Below are positions 53,367 through 63,500 of a DNA stretch of 64,000 nt, in pieces. The position numbers and the translations under genes are program-made. This stretch comes from Pempheris klunzingeri. Taxonomy: Eukaryota; Chordata; Actinopteri; Acropomatiformes; Pempheridae. Each line of letters opens with the position of its first letter. The stretch's first letter is position 1. The stretch spans positions 4,441,501-4,505,500 of the forward strand of contig NC_092030.1 in assembly GCF_042242105.1 (NCBI RefSeq), written 5' to 3'. The notes beneath the pieces are model-generated. The model saw only the letters and a list, made by a program, of their open reading frames with translations. It had not been told where the DNA came from and searched no databases.

Positions 53367-56107
53367 ATGGGGAACACAAGCAGTGAGAGGGCTGCCATGG
53401 GCCAGGGGGAGAAGGCTCAGCGGAGGGACAGCCGAGGAATCAAGGAGGGAGAGAGGCCCAAAATCCTGATGGACAGCCCTGAGGATGCAGACATCTTTCA
53501 TGGTGAAGATATGAAAGTAAGTTGTGCTGCTGTCTCAGCTTATCTGTTGTAAACACGGTCATGTCTGTTAGAGTTTTCAATAGTAGGCAAATGAATGATG
53601 GGTGTTTTGATGTGTATTTTAGGCTCCTTTAGAGAAAGAGGAGTTCCTTGCATGGCAGCAAGACTTAGAGGCGGAAGACAAAGGACCGACTTTAGACCGA
53701 CCAACAGTCTTTCGCTGGACTGGAGATGGCAAGGAGGTCTACCTCTCTGGATCCTTCAACAACTGGGCCAACAAGATTCCCCTTATTAGAAGGTTTTAAT
53801 TCTATATTCATTACTAAGATATTTAACACTAAAGTATTAGGTTTTTTTTATGAAACAGCTGGTTGTTTTATGCATAAAAGAGCTGAATTAATATCCTAAA
53901 CTTTCACTATATCTCTACATGGGTAAAGATCGGTTTCTAGATCCAGTTTGATGATTTGTTTAATTTCACTCACTAATCAGAGGGCATACATATAATTGAT
54001 GAGGGTGAAGATTCAAAGAAAAATACTGTGTAAACTCACCTGCGCACCGAATGCTGTCTCTTGTCAACTGTCAAAGTCAGAACACCTTTGTGGCCATTGT
54101 CGATCTACCTGAAGGCGAGCATCAGTACAAGTTTTATGTGGATGGCCAGTGGACCCACGACCCAGCTGAGGTCAGCAGTTATTCTCACACTCCAACGTGA
54201 CTTTTTGTCAAGCAAGCTCTCTGATCAGCTAAGATCACTAAGAAGATGTTACAGTTTCGATTTTTGCACTGCAGTTCATGCAGATGCCTTGATCTCTTTA
54301 TCTGGGCATCTTTACCAGGACATTTTCTCCATCACTCCATCTAATTATCACCATAAGTGGATTGAGATTTGTTTTGTCAAATGCTGTTCAATTTAAACAG
54401 TGATTATTTATCATAGAAGTTGTATTGTGTCTGGCAGGTTCATACTTTTGAGCTTTAGTTGTGGATTTGATTATCTCGTGTTTTCTTGCAGCCAGTTATA
54501 ACCAGTCAGCTTGGGACAGTCAACAATATCATCCAGGTGAAGAAAACTGACTTTGAGGTGTTTGATGCTCTGATGGTAGACTCGCAGAAATGCTCTGACA
54601 TGTCCGGTGAGTGCTGACAACCCCTGTTCACGTCTGTCCACTTCGGCTCAGTGATGTGTAGGACACGGTCCGGAAAAGCAAAAAAAAAGAATGAATTAAA
54701 AAATGTTTTCCTTAATATTCATTCACTCTGATTACAATATCTAGCCACTAATCAGTAGTAGTTGTTAGTAGTAACATCACATTGATTAGAATTATTATTT
54801 AACATGATTTTTGAGCTCTTTAAGGAAAAAGAAATAAACATTTTGCTGTTGCTGTGTGAACAGAGGCCATGATTTGGAAACTGGTCTGTGGAAAAGTTTG
54901 AAAATGATGTTCTGTGCCTGTCATACAGTTCCACCCTTCATCCTGTCCTCCTTTCCCCTGATTAGACCTCTCCAGCTCCCCTCCCGGGCCATATCATCAG
55001 GATGCCTACGTTCCCAAACAGGAAGAGAAGTTTAAGTCTCCACCCATACTCCCACCTCACCTGCTGCAGGTCATCCTCAACAAAGACACGGGGATTTCTG
55101 TAAGTAGCTGTGATGCAATTTAATGAGGCTTATTGTCCTCATTCATTTCTATTGTGCAATTTCCGTAAATAATGACCTGTTTGTTCTCCTTTTCGTGCTG
55201 TATCTGTCACACCCATAAAATACAGCAACTGAAAATATAGAATAAGAAATGTTTCTGTCATGGACCTTTTGGCAAACATCAAACAGCATCCCTATGCTGG
55301 AGCCACAACAGATGAAATCACAACAAACAGTACACAATGAGACAAGCACTGTATATGGAGATGTACAGAATACAGTTGAAGTGTGGAAATAGAAAGCATG
55401 AATATTGCAGTTGGAAAGAAAATGAAAATCTGTTTCAACATGTTTTGCCCCTTTTTTTTTTTTCCATATCCAGTGTGACCCTGCATTACTCCCAGAACCC
55501 AACCATGTCATGCTCAACCACCTCTACGCTCTCTCTATTAAGGTAAGGTCTCAAGTTGACTGAATCACACCAAAATAGAATTTTGTGTTTGCTATTTTTC
55601 AGCACCATGTGGCTGCTGAAATGTGGGAAAACTTTCTGTGGTGACACTTGAGAAATGACCAGCTTTGTTAGTATTTTTAATAGAAACTGTGAGCTGCTGC
55701 AGCTGCTAGCAAGCTTGCACAGCAGATTGTATCTATAGAGTGCCGACAAGTGATAACAAGCTGCTAATAGGGGAGCCGAAGGACAGATAATTTTTCCCAC
55801 ATAGTGATAGGAAAAACAAACCAAACCTGGCTGTCAAGATATTAATGCTAGCCGCAGTTTAGGATAAAATCTGGGGGGGAAAGAGGAAAAACTACAACAC
55901 TAGAACAGCAGTCGAGAAAGGTGTAGCTCACTTTGATCACATTTTAGAAGGTTTAAAGGTGCCATGACTGATGAGCATACATAGCTTAAAAAGTAAGGTT
56001 TTTCCTCCATTTTATCTTTTTCTCCACAGGATGGAGTGATGGTGCTCAGCGCGACACATCGCTATAAGAAGAAGTATGTCACCACCTTACTATACAAGCC
56101 CATCTGA
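53367..56107 (+). CDS. prkab1: AMP-activated protein kinase subunit beta-1, 7 coding exons, 269 aa
   Basis: Coding exons are 53367-53516, 53623-53792, 54077-54170, 54492-54606, 54966-55099, 55474-55542 and 56030-56107, giving 269 residues (human 270). The protein begins MGNTSSERAA, the known N-myristoylation signal. Next are a RRDS phosphosite-like motif (S22), the CBM48 glycogen-binding module (about 77-157, with W82, SGSFNNW ending at W98, and DGQW at W132), and the Ser that corresponds to human S108 (S107 here, its codon split by intron 3). The C-terminal alpha/gamma-binding domain ends HRYKKKYVTTLLYKPI. This beta subunit scaffolds the catalytic alpha and regulatory gamma subunits of AMPK, targets the complex to membranes through myristate and senses glycogen. 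The beta-1 identity rests on its N-terminus and linker. I cannot say which teleost duplicate it is. The donor of exon 3 (AG|GTTTTAAT) is weak. Confidence 0.96.
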
Positions 56108-56143
56108 TTGTCTTTTGTCTTTTGGATCCTGTCCCAGTGTGGT

Positions 56144-56210
56144 AACTGTACACTGAGTGTACAAAATATTAGCTTCATTGGAGAGAACAGATGAATCCAG
56201 GTCATGTTGC
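56144..56210 (+). repeat. possible Tc1-like terminal fragment in prkab1 3' UTR
   Basis: ACACTGAGTGTACAAAATATTAG followed by GATGAATCCAGGTCATG resembles the end of another common fish Tc1-type repeat (TACACTGAGTGTACAAAACA, then a GTGAATCCAGGT motif). It starts about 35 nt after the stop codon, so part of this UTR may be transposon-derived. Confidence 0.4.
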
Positions 56211-57690
56211 TAATAAGTTGTACAAATATGCTTTAAAAGGTCATTTAAATGGTGACTTTATCCATCCTGAAGTTCGAACACATATGGCCCACAAACTCAA
56301 GAAAGGCCAGCAGTCACCTGGATGATAATCTTAGATTAATCTGACATTAATTAAAGGTTAAGAACCCTGAGATTATATCTTGTACACTCACTATATATCC
56401 AGCTATTGTAGACATTAGTTTAGGATGATAAATGTAACTTAGTTGCTCCAATCCTACATAATCTGCCTTTATTTGTTCACTGACCGCCCTCTGAAGTTTT
56501 CAACAACTCTATCTTGGCTTAGTAGACATAGAGGGGTGATAATAATGAGGTAGGATACTGACATGTCCGATCAAAACAGATGGAAATGTAATGAGGATAA
56601 GTGGCAGAGTCGTCAGATAGTGGAGGTTTCTGCACAGTTTCTCATGCAGACGGTGGCGGTACAATCAAGAATGTGAATGTGGTGATCAAAGAAGGAAAAA
56701 ATGCACTGCCGTAGTTCTCCACTGTTTTCATTTGCCTGTTAATCTTGAGAAATTGTTGAGTTTTATTTAGTGATCATCACACAGCACACAGTAGATGTAT
56801 TCTATCATTCTATCATTTGTTAAATATTCAGTCATGTGTTTTTTTTTTTTTTTTTGATGAAGTGGTTTGTTTTGTTGTCAAATACTCTTTTCAGTTATAC
56901 CATTCCAGTTAAGACGTAGACAAGTTCAGACCAAAACCATAACCATGTATGACTTTTTGAGAAATTCATTTGATGTGAAGTGTGGTTAAGTTATTAGTTT
57001 TGCACTACGATAATAGACATTTATTTTTGAAGTAGAATATGCATACAGTGTATGCAACAACAATGTATAGAAAGAATAATGCTTAATTCTTTTGAACGTC
57101 TAAGCCAGTTTAGTAGTCCTCACACTGATGTACTGTTGCACTCTTAGCATAAGTTCTCTTCTTTTCATACAGTGTAAATGATATTTGCTTCCCGCTGGCT
57201 CGCTCAACATGGCTGTTACTGGGTTGTGTGTGCTGTAGCACCAGTTTCTATAATGTGATGTTTCAGATGAAGTCATGGTTGATGAAATGATGGGAAGCTA
57301 AATGTTGGAGATATTTAACAATGAAAAAAACAAGTCAATTAAAATCAAGTAAGTAAGGTCATGTGACCACCACTGGCTTGAAGAACTCCAATGCTGATTA
57401 AGGGACCAGCCTAGGATGATATGACTGAGCCGTACTGGAGATTTTTTTTTTTATCGTTAACACGTTTGTCTGTATTTCATGATGACTAGAGGACAGGACT
57501 GTGAATGACTTGTAGCGTGTGGTGTCAAACCAAATGAGACCATGGTGTTAATTCTTTTTGTTCTATGCCATAGTAGGCCAGTAAAGACTGACGGTGTGCT
57601 CTGCAGAGTTCCCCTCTGCTTGTGTTACTTCTGTTGTTCTCTCAGAACTAACATGGTAATGAGTTATTGATGCAAAATGCTGGACTTTGA

Positions 57691-57696
57691 AATAAA
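57691..57696 (+). terminator. poly(A) signal of prkab1
   Basis: AATAAA about 1.58 kb after the stop codon, followed by TTGTTG and TGGTGTGT, a GT-rich downstream element. The 3' UTR so defined (56108 to about 57715) includes a T-run near 56840 and a possible transposon remnant at its start. Confidence 0.65.
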
Positions 57697-58659
57697 TTGT
57701 AGTATCATTAAAAATGTTGTTGACCCGATGAACCATGCTGGTGTGTAAACATTTTCCATTTTGAAAGAAATTTGTATTAAAGATTAAGTTACAAATTCTT
57801 ATGCACTTGTTTTATTTTCTCTTTAGGTCAGCAATAATTAACTGACCTCTGTGTTCATAATAATCACGATATAAAGATGTGTGTATTTTATGTATTGTCA
57901 GATACAGTTTGTTCTGACTCACAACCACCTTAGTCACGTTTAGTGATTTTTGCTATGGCATTTAAATGTTTTACAACATATATCTAATAAGCATATTATT
58001 TTACTCATTAGTTTCACTAACTTAAAATAGATACAATCCCAACCTAAAAGTGAAATAAAAGCCAAATACAGTGTCACTGTTCACAGATGTGCTGGAAAAG
58101 CTGAAACATTCTCTTCTACAGCTACTGGAGGCTAAAGTACAAGTGACTTTTGAACAATTTGTTCCCGACGCAAGTGCTCATCATATCTTCACTGCTCGTA
58201 TCACTGTTCCTCTTGCAGTCTGGGACTTTCCATGTATAAGTGCATATGGTGGGACATGTCAATTTGCAGGCTGAGTTTGGTCTCATGTTTGTCTCTTTAT
58301 TGGACATGAAAGTGTTGCATAATAACATGTCTACAGAAAGTTTAACTTAACTGAAATAATGTCAGTACAGACTTACACATACAGAGACTTAAGAATACTC
58401 CATTTACTTTTGCCTTTCTATTTTGTTTTTTTTTAAATTTTATTTATACCCTTTATACATGGTAATGTTATTGCACTCATGACAATGCAAATGAGACATG
58501 TATCGACTTCATCATGTATCATGCGAGGGGGGTCACTTTCGAGAGCATGGAGGCAGGGCAAATAAATAAAGTATGTGGACATACCAACATTACAGGCATG
58601 TGGGATTGTTCAATATCTCAATCAAAAACCATGAGTATTAATATAATGCTATACCGGCC

Positions 58660-58870
58660 TCATCCTGGGAAGACTTTCCTAAAGATTTTCACACCAGGCT
58701 GGTAGGATTTGCTCCCATTCAGACACAAGAGCATTAGTAAGGCCAAGAACTGATGTTGGGCGATACGACCTGGCTCATAGTCTGCGTTCCAGTTGATCCC
58801 AAAGGTGTCTGACGAGGTTGAAGTGGGGGGGCGGGGCGCTCTGTGTGTTCTTCCACACCAAACTCAAAAA
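58660..58870 (-). mobile_element. second remnant of the same Tc1-like transposase 3' end
   Basis: It shares with 7895-8115 the segments around GATTTGCTCCC/GATTCGTTCCC, AGAGCATTA, TGATGTTGG and CCAAAGGTG. It extends further into TTCTTCCACACCAAACTC, which encodes EFGVEE on the minus strand. It is decayed, lacks terminal repeats and sits between prkab1 and pla2g1b. Confidence 0.6.
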
Positions 58871-59116
58871 AACCTATAAACAAAAAAATGGGACTGAAAA
58901 CAACTGTATTCTCACACATGACTTGTAACCCTATTGGTGTTTTGCCCCCTATGTGGATCCCCGATCCCAAGGCTGAGCAACTCTGGTCTAGACAGAATGA
59001 AAAACACATTAAACAACAAAGCTCAGGGTTCACAGAGACTGTGAGTGCATTGTGCGGCGTGTGACCCTGCGTAGTATGAACAGCTGACAGGACAGAACCC
59101 AAGGTCCCTTACTTGA

Positions 59117-59124
59117 TATATAAA
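59117..59124 (+). promoter_or_regulatory. TATA box of pla2g1b
   Basis: TATATAAA lies 63 bp before the start codon, so transcription should begin near 59147 and leave a 5' UTR of about 33 nt. A CAGCTG E-box (59081-59086) sits 31 bp further upstream, as in acinar-cell promoters bound by PTF1. The second half of a PTF1 site is not clear. Confidence 0.7.
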
Positions 59125-59179
59125 CAGGGTCTGATGTTACAGTGTGAGCTGCTCTGTGACTGCCCTTCTGAATTACAGG

Positions 59180-60110
59180 ATGAATACCCTCCAAGCTCTG
59201 TTTCTCGTAGCAACAGGCCTCTCTGTTGGTGAGTACAACTTGACAAGAGGTGTTCATCTGTATGGTGGTTGTTGTTGGAAAAGTGGTTGTGTGTAGATGC
59301 ATCCTGTGGTAGTATTGTAATTGCTCCTGTTTGTTGTGCTTTAGCCCAGTCCTTGGACAACAAGGCACTCAACCAGTTTAGAAAGATGATCCTGTGTGTG
59401 ATGCCTGACAGCTGGCCAGTTTTCGACTACGCCGATTATGGCTGCTACTGTGGAAAGGGAGGCTCCGGCACACCTGTGGATGATTTGGATAGGTCACAAT
59501 TTGGTCTCTCTGCTTCGTACTCATAGACATAAAAAAAAAAAACCTTGCCCGGGTTGTATCAAAATTTGTCTTTTTTAACTTTCAGGTGCTGCCAAGTGCA
59601 TGACAAGTGTTACAGTGATGCCATGCAACACCCTGAGTGCTGGCCCATCATCGACAATCCTTACACCGAGTTCTATGCCTACAGCTGTGACAAGCAAACT
59701 AAGAAGGTCACCTGTGGCAGTGAGTACACCGAAGCAAACTCGTAATTTTTCTCATAAAACCTGTAGTAATACCCATATTTTCCCTTTTCCATCATGATAC
59801 CTTTAGTTATTACCTGAGGTAAATGTTGCAGAGGTGAAATACAACTTAAAATTGAGTTTAGGAAGGTATAAATGTTGATGAGAAAAGCTGTCACTGTTGT
59901 CAAATTGATACTATTCTCAATTAGTTTAATTAAAAGGGATGCTTGTTGGCTTTTGGGGATCAGAGCATGCTCTCTACTTTATCTTCCTCAGGCAACAACA
60001 CCGAATGTGAGATGTTCATCTGTGAGTGTGACAGGAAGGCCGCAGAGTGTTTTTCCAGATCACCGTGGAACCCCGAGCATGAGCACCTGCCCAGCGACCA
60101 CTGTCACTAA
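59180..60110 (+). CDS. pla2g1b: phospholipase A2 group IB (pancreatic), 4 exons, 149 aa
   Basis: Exons are 59180-59228, 59345-59492, 59586-59719 and 59992-60110, with introns of 92-272 bp. The product is a secreted sn-2 acyl hydrolase of phospholipids. Residues 1 to about 17 form a hydrophobic signal peptide. A short propeptide ends in K23, so a tryptic activation site is retained before ALNQFRK. Mature numbering then matches the family exactly: C11, the calcium loop [12 protein letters not shown]27, the catalytic dyad partner H48 with D49 in [10 protein letters not shown]52, and D99 in ECDRKAAEC. The group-I cysteines C11 and C77 (VTCG region) separate it from group II enzymes. Length and exon phases agree with human PLA2G1B (148 aa). 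Expression in exocrine pancreas is expected from the family, and the gene has its own TATA box. Confidence 0.95.
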
Positions 60111-60311
60111 AGACCAAACAACTGTATGCAATTAAAAATTCATGCAGAAGAGAGTGATCCATTTATCAATTGGTTGAGGTCCCCTGGCTTATTAGAGATA
60201 TTCACATATACCTTCACATGTCACATCAGGATTTCTGTACATAGCCGCCCATCATCCCCTCAATGTGCTGAATCAACCATGTTGGTTTTGTAATTGTTAA
60301 GTTCTCCTTAA

Positions 60312-60317
60312 AATAAA
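60312..60317 (+). terminator. poly(A) signal of pla2g1b
   Basis: AATAAA about 200 nt past the stop codon, followed by a T/GT-rich stretch (ATCTGTATATTTTATTTTACC). An ATTAAA at 60131 is only 20 nt after the stop and lacks a good downstream element, so it is a less likely site. Confidence 0.6.
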
Positions 60318-61854
60318 AGCAATTATATCTGTATATTTTATTTTACCTCCTTTGCTGTTTACTGATAGCCAGTTATTCAAGCATGTAATCTTAACCCAAG
60401 TTACCATAGAGGGCGCTATGGTCCACCTTTTTCTTTCCTAGTCTGCAGGGTAGATTCTTCCATTTGATGTTTTCTGCGTGTCAGCTGTCCAAGTATACTT
60501 TGTCCAGTATATTTAAACCTACATGCAATGATATATTTGTACATTTGTCAGGCAAGAAGGCGAGCCTCTTGTCAGATGGTATGATTTTTGAGAAACTGCT
60601 CTCCCTCAGATCATTTTTTAGATAGCAGCGGTGAAATGGATCTATAGATTTTTAAGTTATATGTGGTCTACCTATTCATCTTTTGTCTATAACAGCAAAT
60701 GAATGAAGTGTAAAGTACTTGCAATATGCAAATGTGTGCTGTGTTATAATGTACATGAAGCCATCCTACTGCAATGTAATTGCATTTAAAGTTGACATGG
60801 TTAAAAAGTACCAAAACATACGCTTTAAAAGAAATAAAGAAGCCTACTATACAATGACTTGCCTAACGTTATGTACAAATAGATGATAGTAATAATACTA
60901 ATTATAATAATACAAACAAAGAAACAAAAATCATTGTGAGATTACACCATTTCTGGTATATGTGTTGTATGTGGAGTGAAGAGCGGGGCCATCCACAACT
61001 ACTTACTGATTGATTTATATTTTAAAATAATTAAAATAAAAAACACTTCATCATACAGCTAAAACAAGTGAAACAAAAACTATTTTTTTATCAATTCATT
61101 AAACAGCCAAAGGTCACTCTAAACCCTGTGTAAATTCTGCCAACACCTTGTATTGGGAACAACAATACATACACAGTTTTTGGTAACACACTACCCATTT
61201 TCAATTGCTTTCATTAAGTGTTTCTCATAATTCATAACTCATTTTCTCCTCTTTTCAGTTGTTGCACAAGGCTCTTAGGACACCAGATGGTTGCAGATGA
61301 AAGTTTGGTTGTTTTGAGATTATCTGGCACCAGAATAAAATGAATCCAGTCACTGTAGCCTAGTGTCTTGGTTTCAGCTAGCCACCACCGTTGGCTCCCA
61401 GCAGCTCAGTCTGTGTGATCGCAGCTGTGGCTCTAGCCCACTGGATCGGTCTTTAGGCTATTGTTCAGACAACACTAAGCATCAGCACTGTGAGCTCCAG
61501 CAGCTGGTGGCTGGCTGCATGCCATCAGCCAGCTGTGACTGCTGCTGGCTCAGAGATAAAATGACAGAAATGAGAAATGTAAGGAACTAAATATATATTT
61601 TGACCGGTGACAAGCTTATCTCCAAGCAAATACCTTGTGTAAATGTGTACAAGTTGAAGGCAGGGCATGTGACTTCTTTTAGAAGCAGTTTTTGTTATAT
61701 TTGCTGAAATTCTCATAACAGCCCAGTAGCAATCAGTAAATCAAATGGTTGGACAAAAAAGAAAGGAAAACATCCAGTGTTTGTGGCTGTCACAGGGCTG
61801 TAATAAGCCCATTCTTAAACTTACCATGGAAACAGCTGTTGGGCTTAATGTGCA
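60318..61854. other. intergenic region right of pla2g1b
   Basis: AT-rich with no exon-like frame. The 75-codon ORF near 61363 is low in information (Ser, Gln and Cys rich) and has no recognised relatives. It adjoins the L2 fragment. Confidence 0.55.
60403..60417 (+). promoter_or_regulatory. CTCF-like motif between pla2g1b and the PPP1R3 gene
   Basis: ACCATAGAGGGCGCT fits the CTCF core (AGRKGGCRSY) at every core position and 12 of 15 positions overall by hand count. It lies 90 bp past the pla2g1b poly(A) signal in the gap between two convergent genes. It also sits in a small inverted repeat (CCATAG-AGGGCG-CTATGG). Confidence 0.35.
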
Positions 61855-62222
61855 TTTGCACTGCTTTTCTCCAATTGATCTTCCTGAATTGGCTTCATTG
61901 ATTTCCTCATCCAAACCGCCAACTTGTCTCCCAGACCCCATCCCTACTGGGCTACTTAAGGAAGTCCTGCCCTTAATTAACACGTCTCTTCTGAATATGA
62001 TCAGCCAGTCTTTACTAATAGGCAACGTACCACAGTCCTTAGTTAAAGTAGCTGTAAATAAAACCTCTTCTGAAAAAGTCTCCTCTTGATTCAGGTGTAT
62101 TAGCCAACAATAGACCTTTATCCAACCTTCCCTTTCTCTCCAAGATCCTTGAAGAAGCAGCAGCCACTCAGCTGTGTAATTTCCTAAATACCAATAGTCT
62201 ATATGAGGATTTTCAGAGTCTA
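61855..62222 (+). mobile_element. L2-type LINE reverse-transcriptase fragment
   Basis: The plus strand encodes LISSSKPPTCLPDPIPTGLL, then LPLINTSLLNMISQSLLIGN and VPQSLVKVAVNKT. After a frameshift it continues with LANNRPLSNLPFLSKILEEA and LYEDFQS. These are the consecutive N-terminal blocks of the L2/Maui reverse-transcriptase domain. The copy is frameshifted, truncated at both ends and followed by an AATAAATAAATA stretch. The 170-aa open frame antisense to it is a shadow. Confidence 0.8.
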
Positions 62223-62889
62223 AAAATAAATAAATAGGAGCTTTTGGGCACAAGGTGTGTAAATGAAGGGCTCACATGTGACATTCCAGATGATGTCATT
62301 CAGCTGTTGTAATTCACAAAGGCAGTGTGTCTGGGAAAACCCTATTCTGAGGGAAAAGAAAGTGAAGGACAAAGAAAACTGAAAGGTGACTAAGAGGGAG
62401 TGGAACAAGAGAAGCAAAGAAAGAAATGTTCTCACTGTGGCCATCACAGTATCTAATGATGACTCCACCAGTGCGTGTAAACACAGGCCCATGCAACATT
62501 GCATGCTGCCATGGTTACTTGATATTTGTCATACCAGTCAAGCGGAGCACAAGAAGTCCCAGCATGTTATTCTACTTTTCACAACAGAAGGAGGCGTGTC
62601 TAGAGCCCTGCACATTTCGTTGACTTACTGTATCTGGTATGAATGACGTGCCACATAAAAATGGAACGGAAATATGAGCCTGAGCCAAGTGATTGTTATC
62701 TGTGTCAAAGCAGATCATTCAAAACGTTCCTACATCAAAATGATGTCTTTGCTTACGGGTACATGCGTTCTCTTTCAGACAAATGCAGGTCACCTGTCAC
62801 ATGTCAGTGCACAAATACACATTTCAGTGCAGTAAACTTTAAGCTGCACGTGTAAAGCAGAATCACGTGCAATAACAGTAAAGGTCATT

Positions 62890-63216
62890 CCCTTTCACTT
62901 TGTCTCCCGTTTTACAGTTTGCACTTTGCACATATCATATTTAATTGTTAAAGTCTATTCTGTATAGTTTCACTTACTTTGCACACTTCACCTCACACAC
63001 TGTGACACTTTTCACAAATTTGTACTTTTCAATCTGTACTTTTTGTTTTAAAAAGGGACAGACTATTTAATTTAATTGTATTTTATTGTGTCATTGTTTC
63101 TGTTCAATTTTGTATTTCAATATTTTGTATTGTTGTGACTTGACCTCTGTACTGCACTCTGGCACAACAATTTCCTCCGGGATAAATAAAGTCATTATTA
63201 TTCTTATTCTTATTCT
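62890..63216 (+). mobile_element. 3' end of a non-LTR retroelement with TTATTC tail
   Basis: A T-rich 3' UTR-like stretch with repeated CTTTGCACA/CACTTC phrases ends in CAACAATTTCCTCCGGGATA, AATAAAGT and a tandem TTATTC tail (63192-63216). This ending is typical of teleost LINE 3' tails. It lies close behind the L2 reverse-transcriptase fragment but may be a separate insertion. Confidence 0.55.
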
Positions 63217-63293
63217 TAAAAATGGCATGTGTTAAATGATTTAACTTCTTCAAAGGGAAGAAAAGAGATAGAAAAGTTTTTTTTTTAAATTGG

Positions 63294-63299
63294 TTTAAT
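63294..63299 (-). terminator. possible poly(A) signal of the PPP1R3-family gene
   Basis: ATTAAA on the minus strand about 200 nt past the stop codon. It is a variant hexamer with no obvious GT-rich downstream element, so the site is tentative. A canonical AATAAA on the minus strand occurs further away at 63082-63087, inside a repeat-derived stretch. Confidence 0.3.
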
Positions 63300-63500
63300 C
63301 ACAAAATTATTGCAGTTTGTATTATTCACATTTCAGCACGATAGTTGAGCTCATGTAAGTGAGCTGTGTTTTGCTGCAGCAGGTTTAAAACCATCCAGCA
63401 CAGCCCACACATCTCTCCAAAAGAACTTTTTGTTAATTAAGATTTACTATGTACATATTCTCATAGCTCTGTTGAAATGACATGGTCTAATTTCACAGGT

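Noticed and set aside
58734..59102. 122-aa minus-strand ORF before pla2g1b
   Set aside because: Its only meaningful part (EFGVEE and following) belongs to a decayed Tc1 transposase tail. The rest is random sequence.
61741..62253. 170-aa minus-strand ORF
   Set aside because: It is antisense to an L2 reverse-transcriptase fragment whose plus-strand blocks are clearly recognisable.
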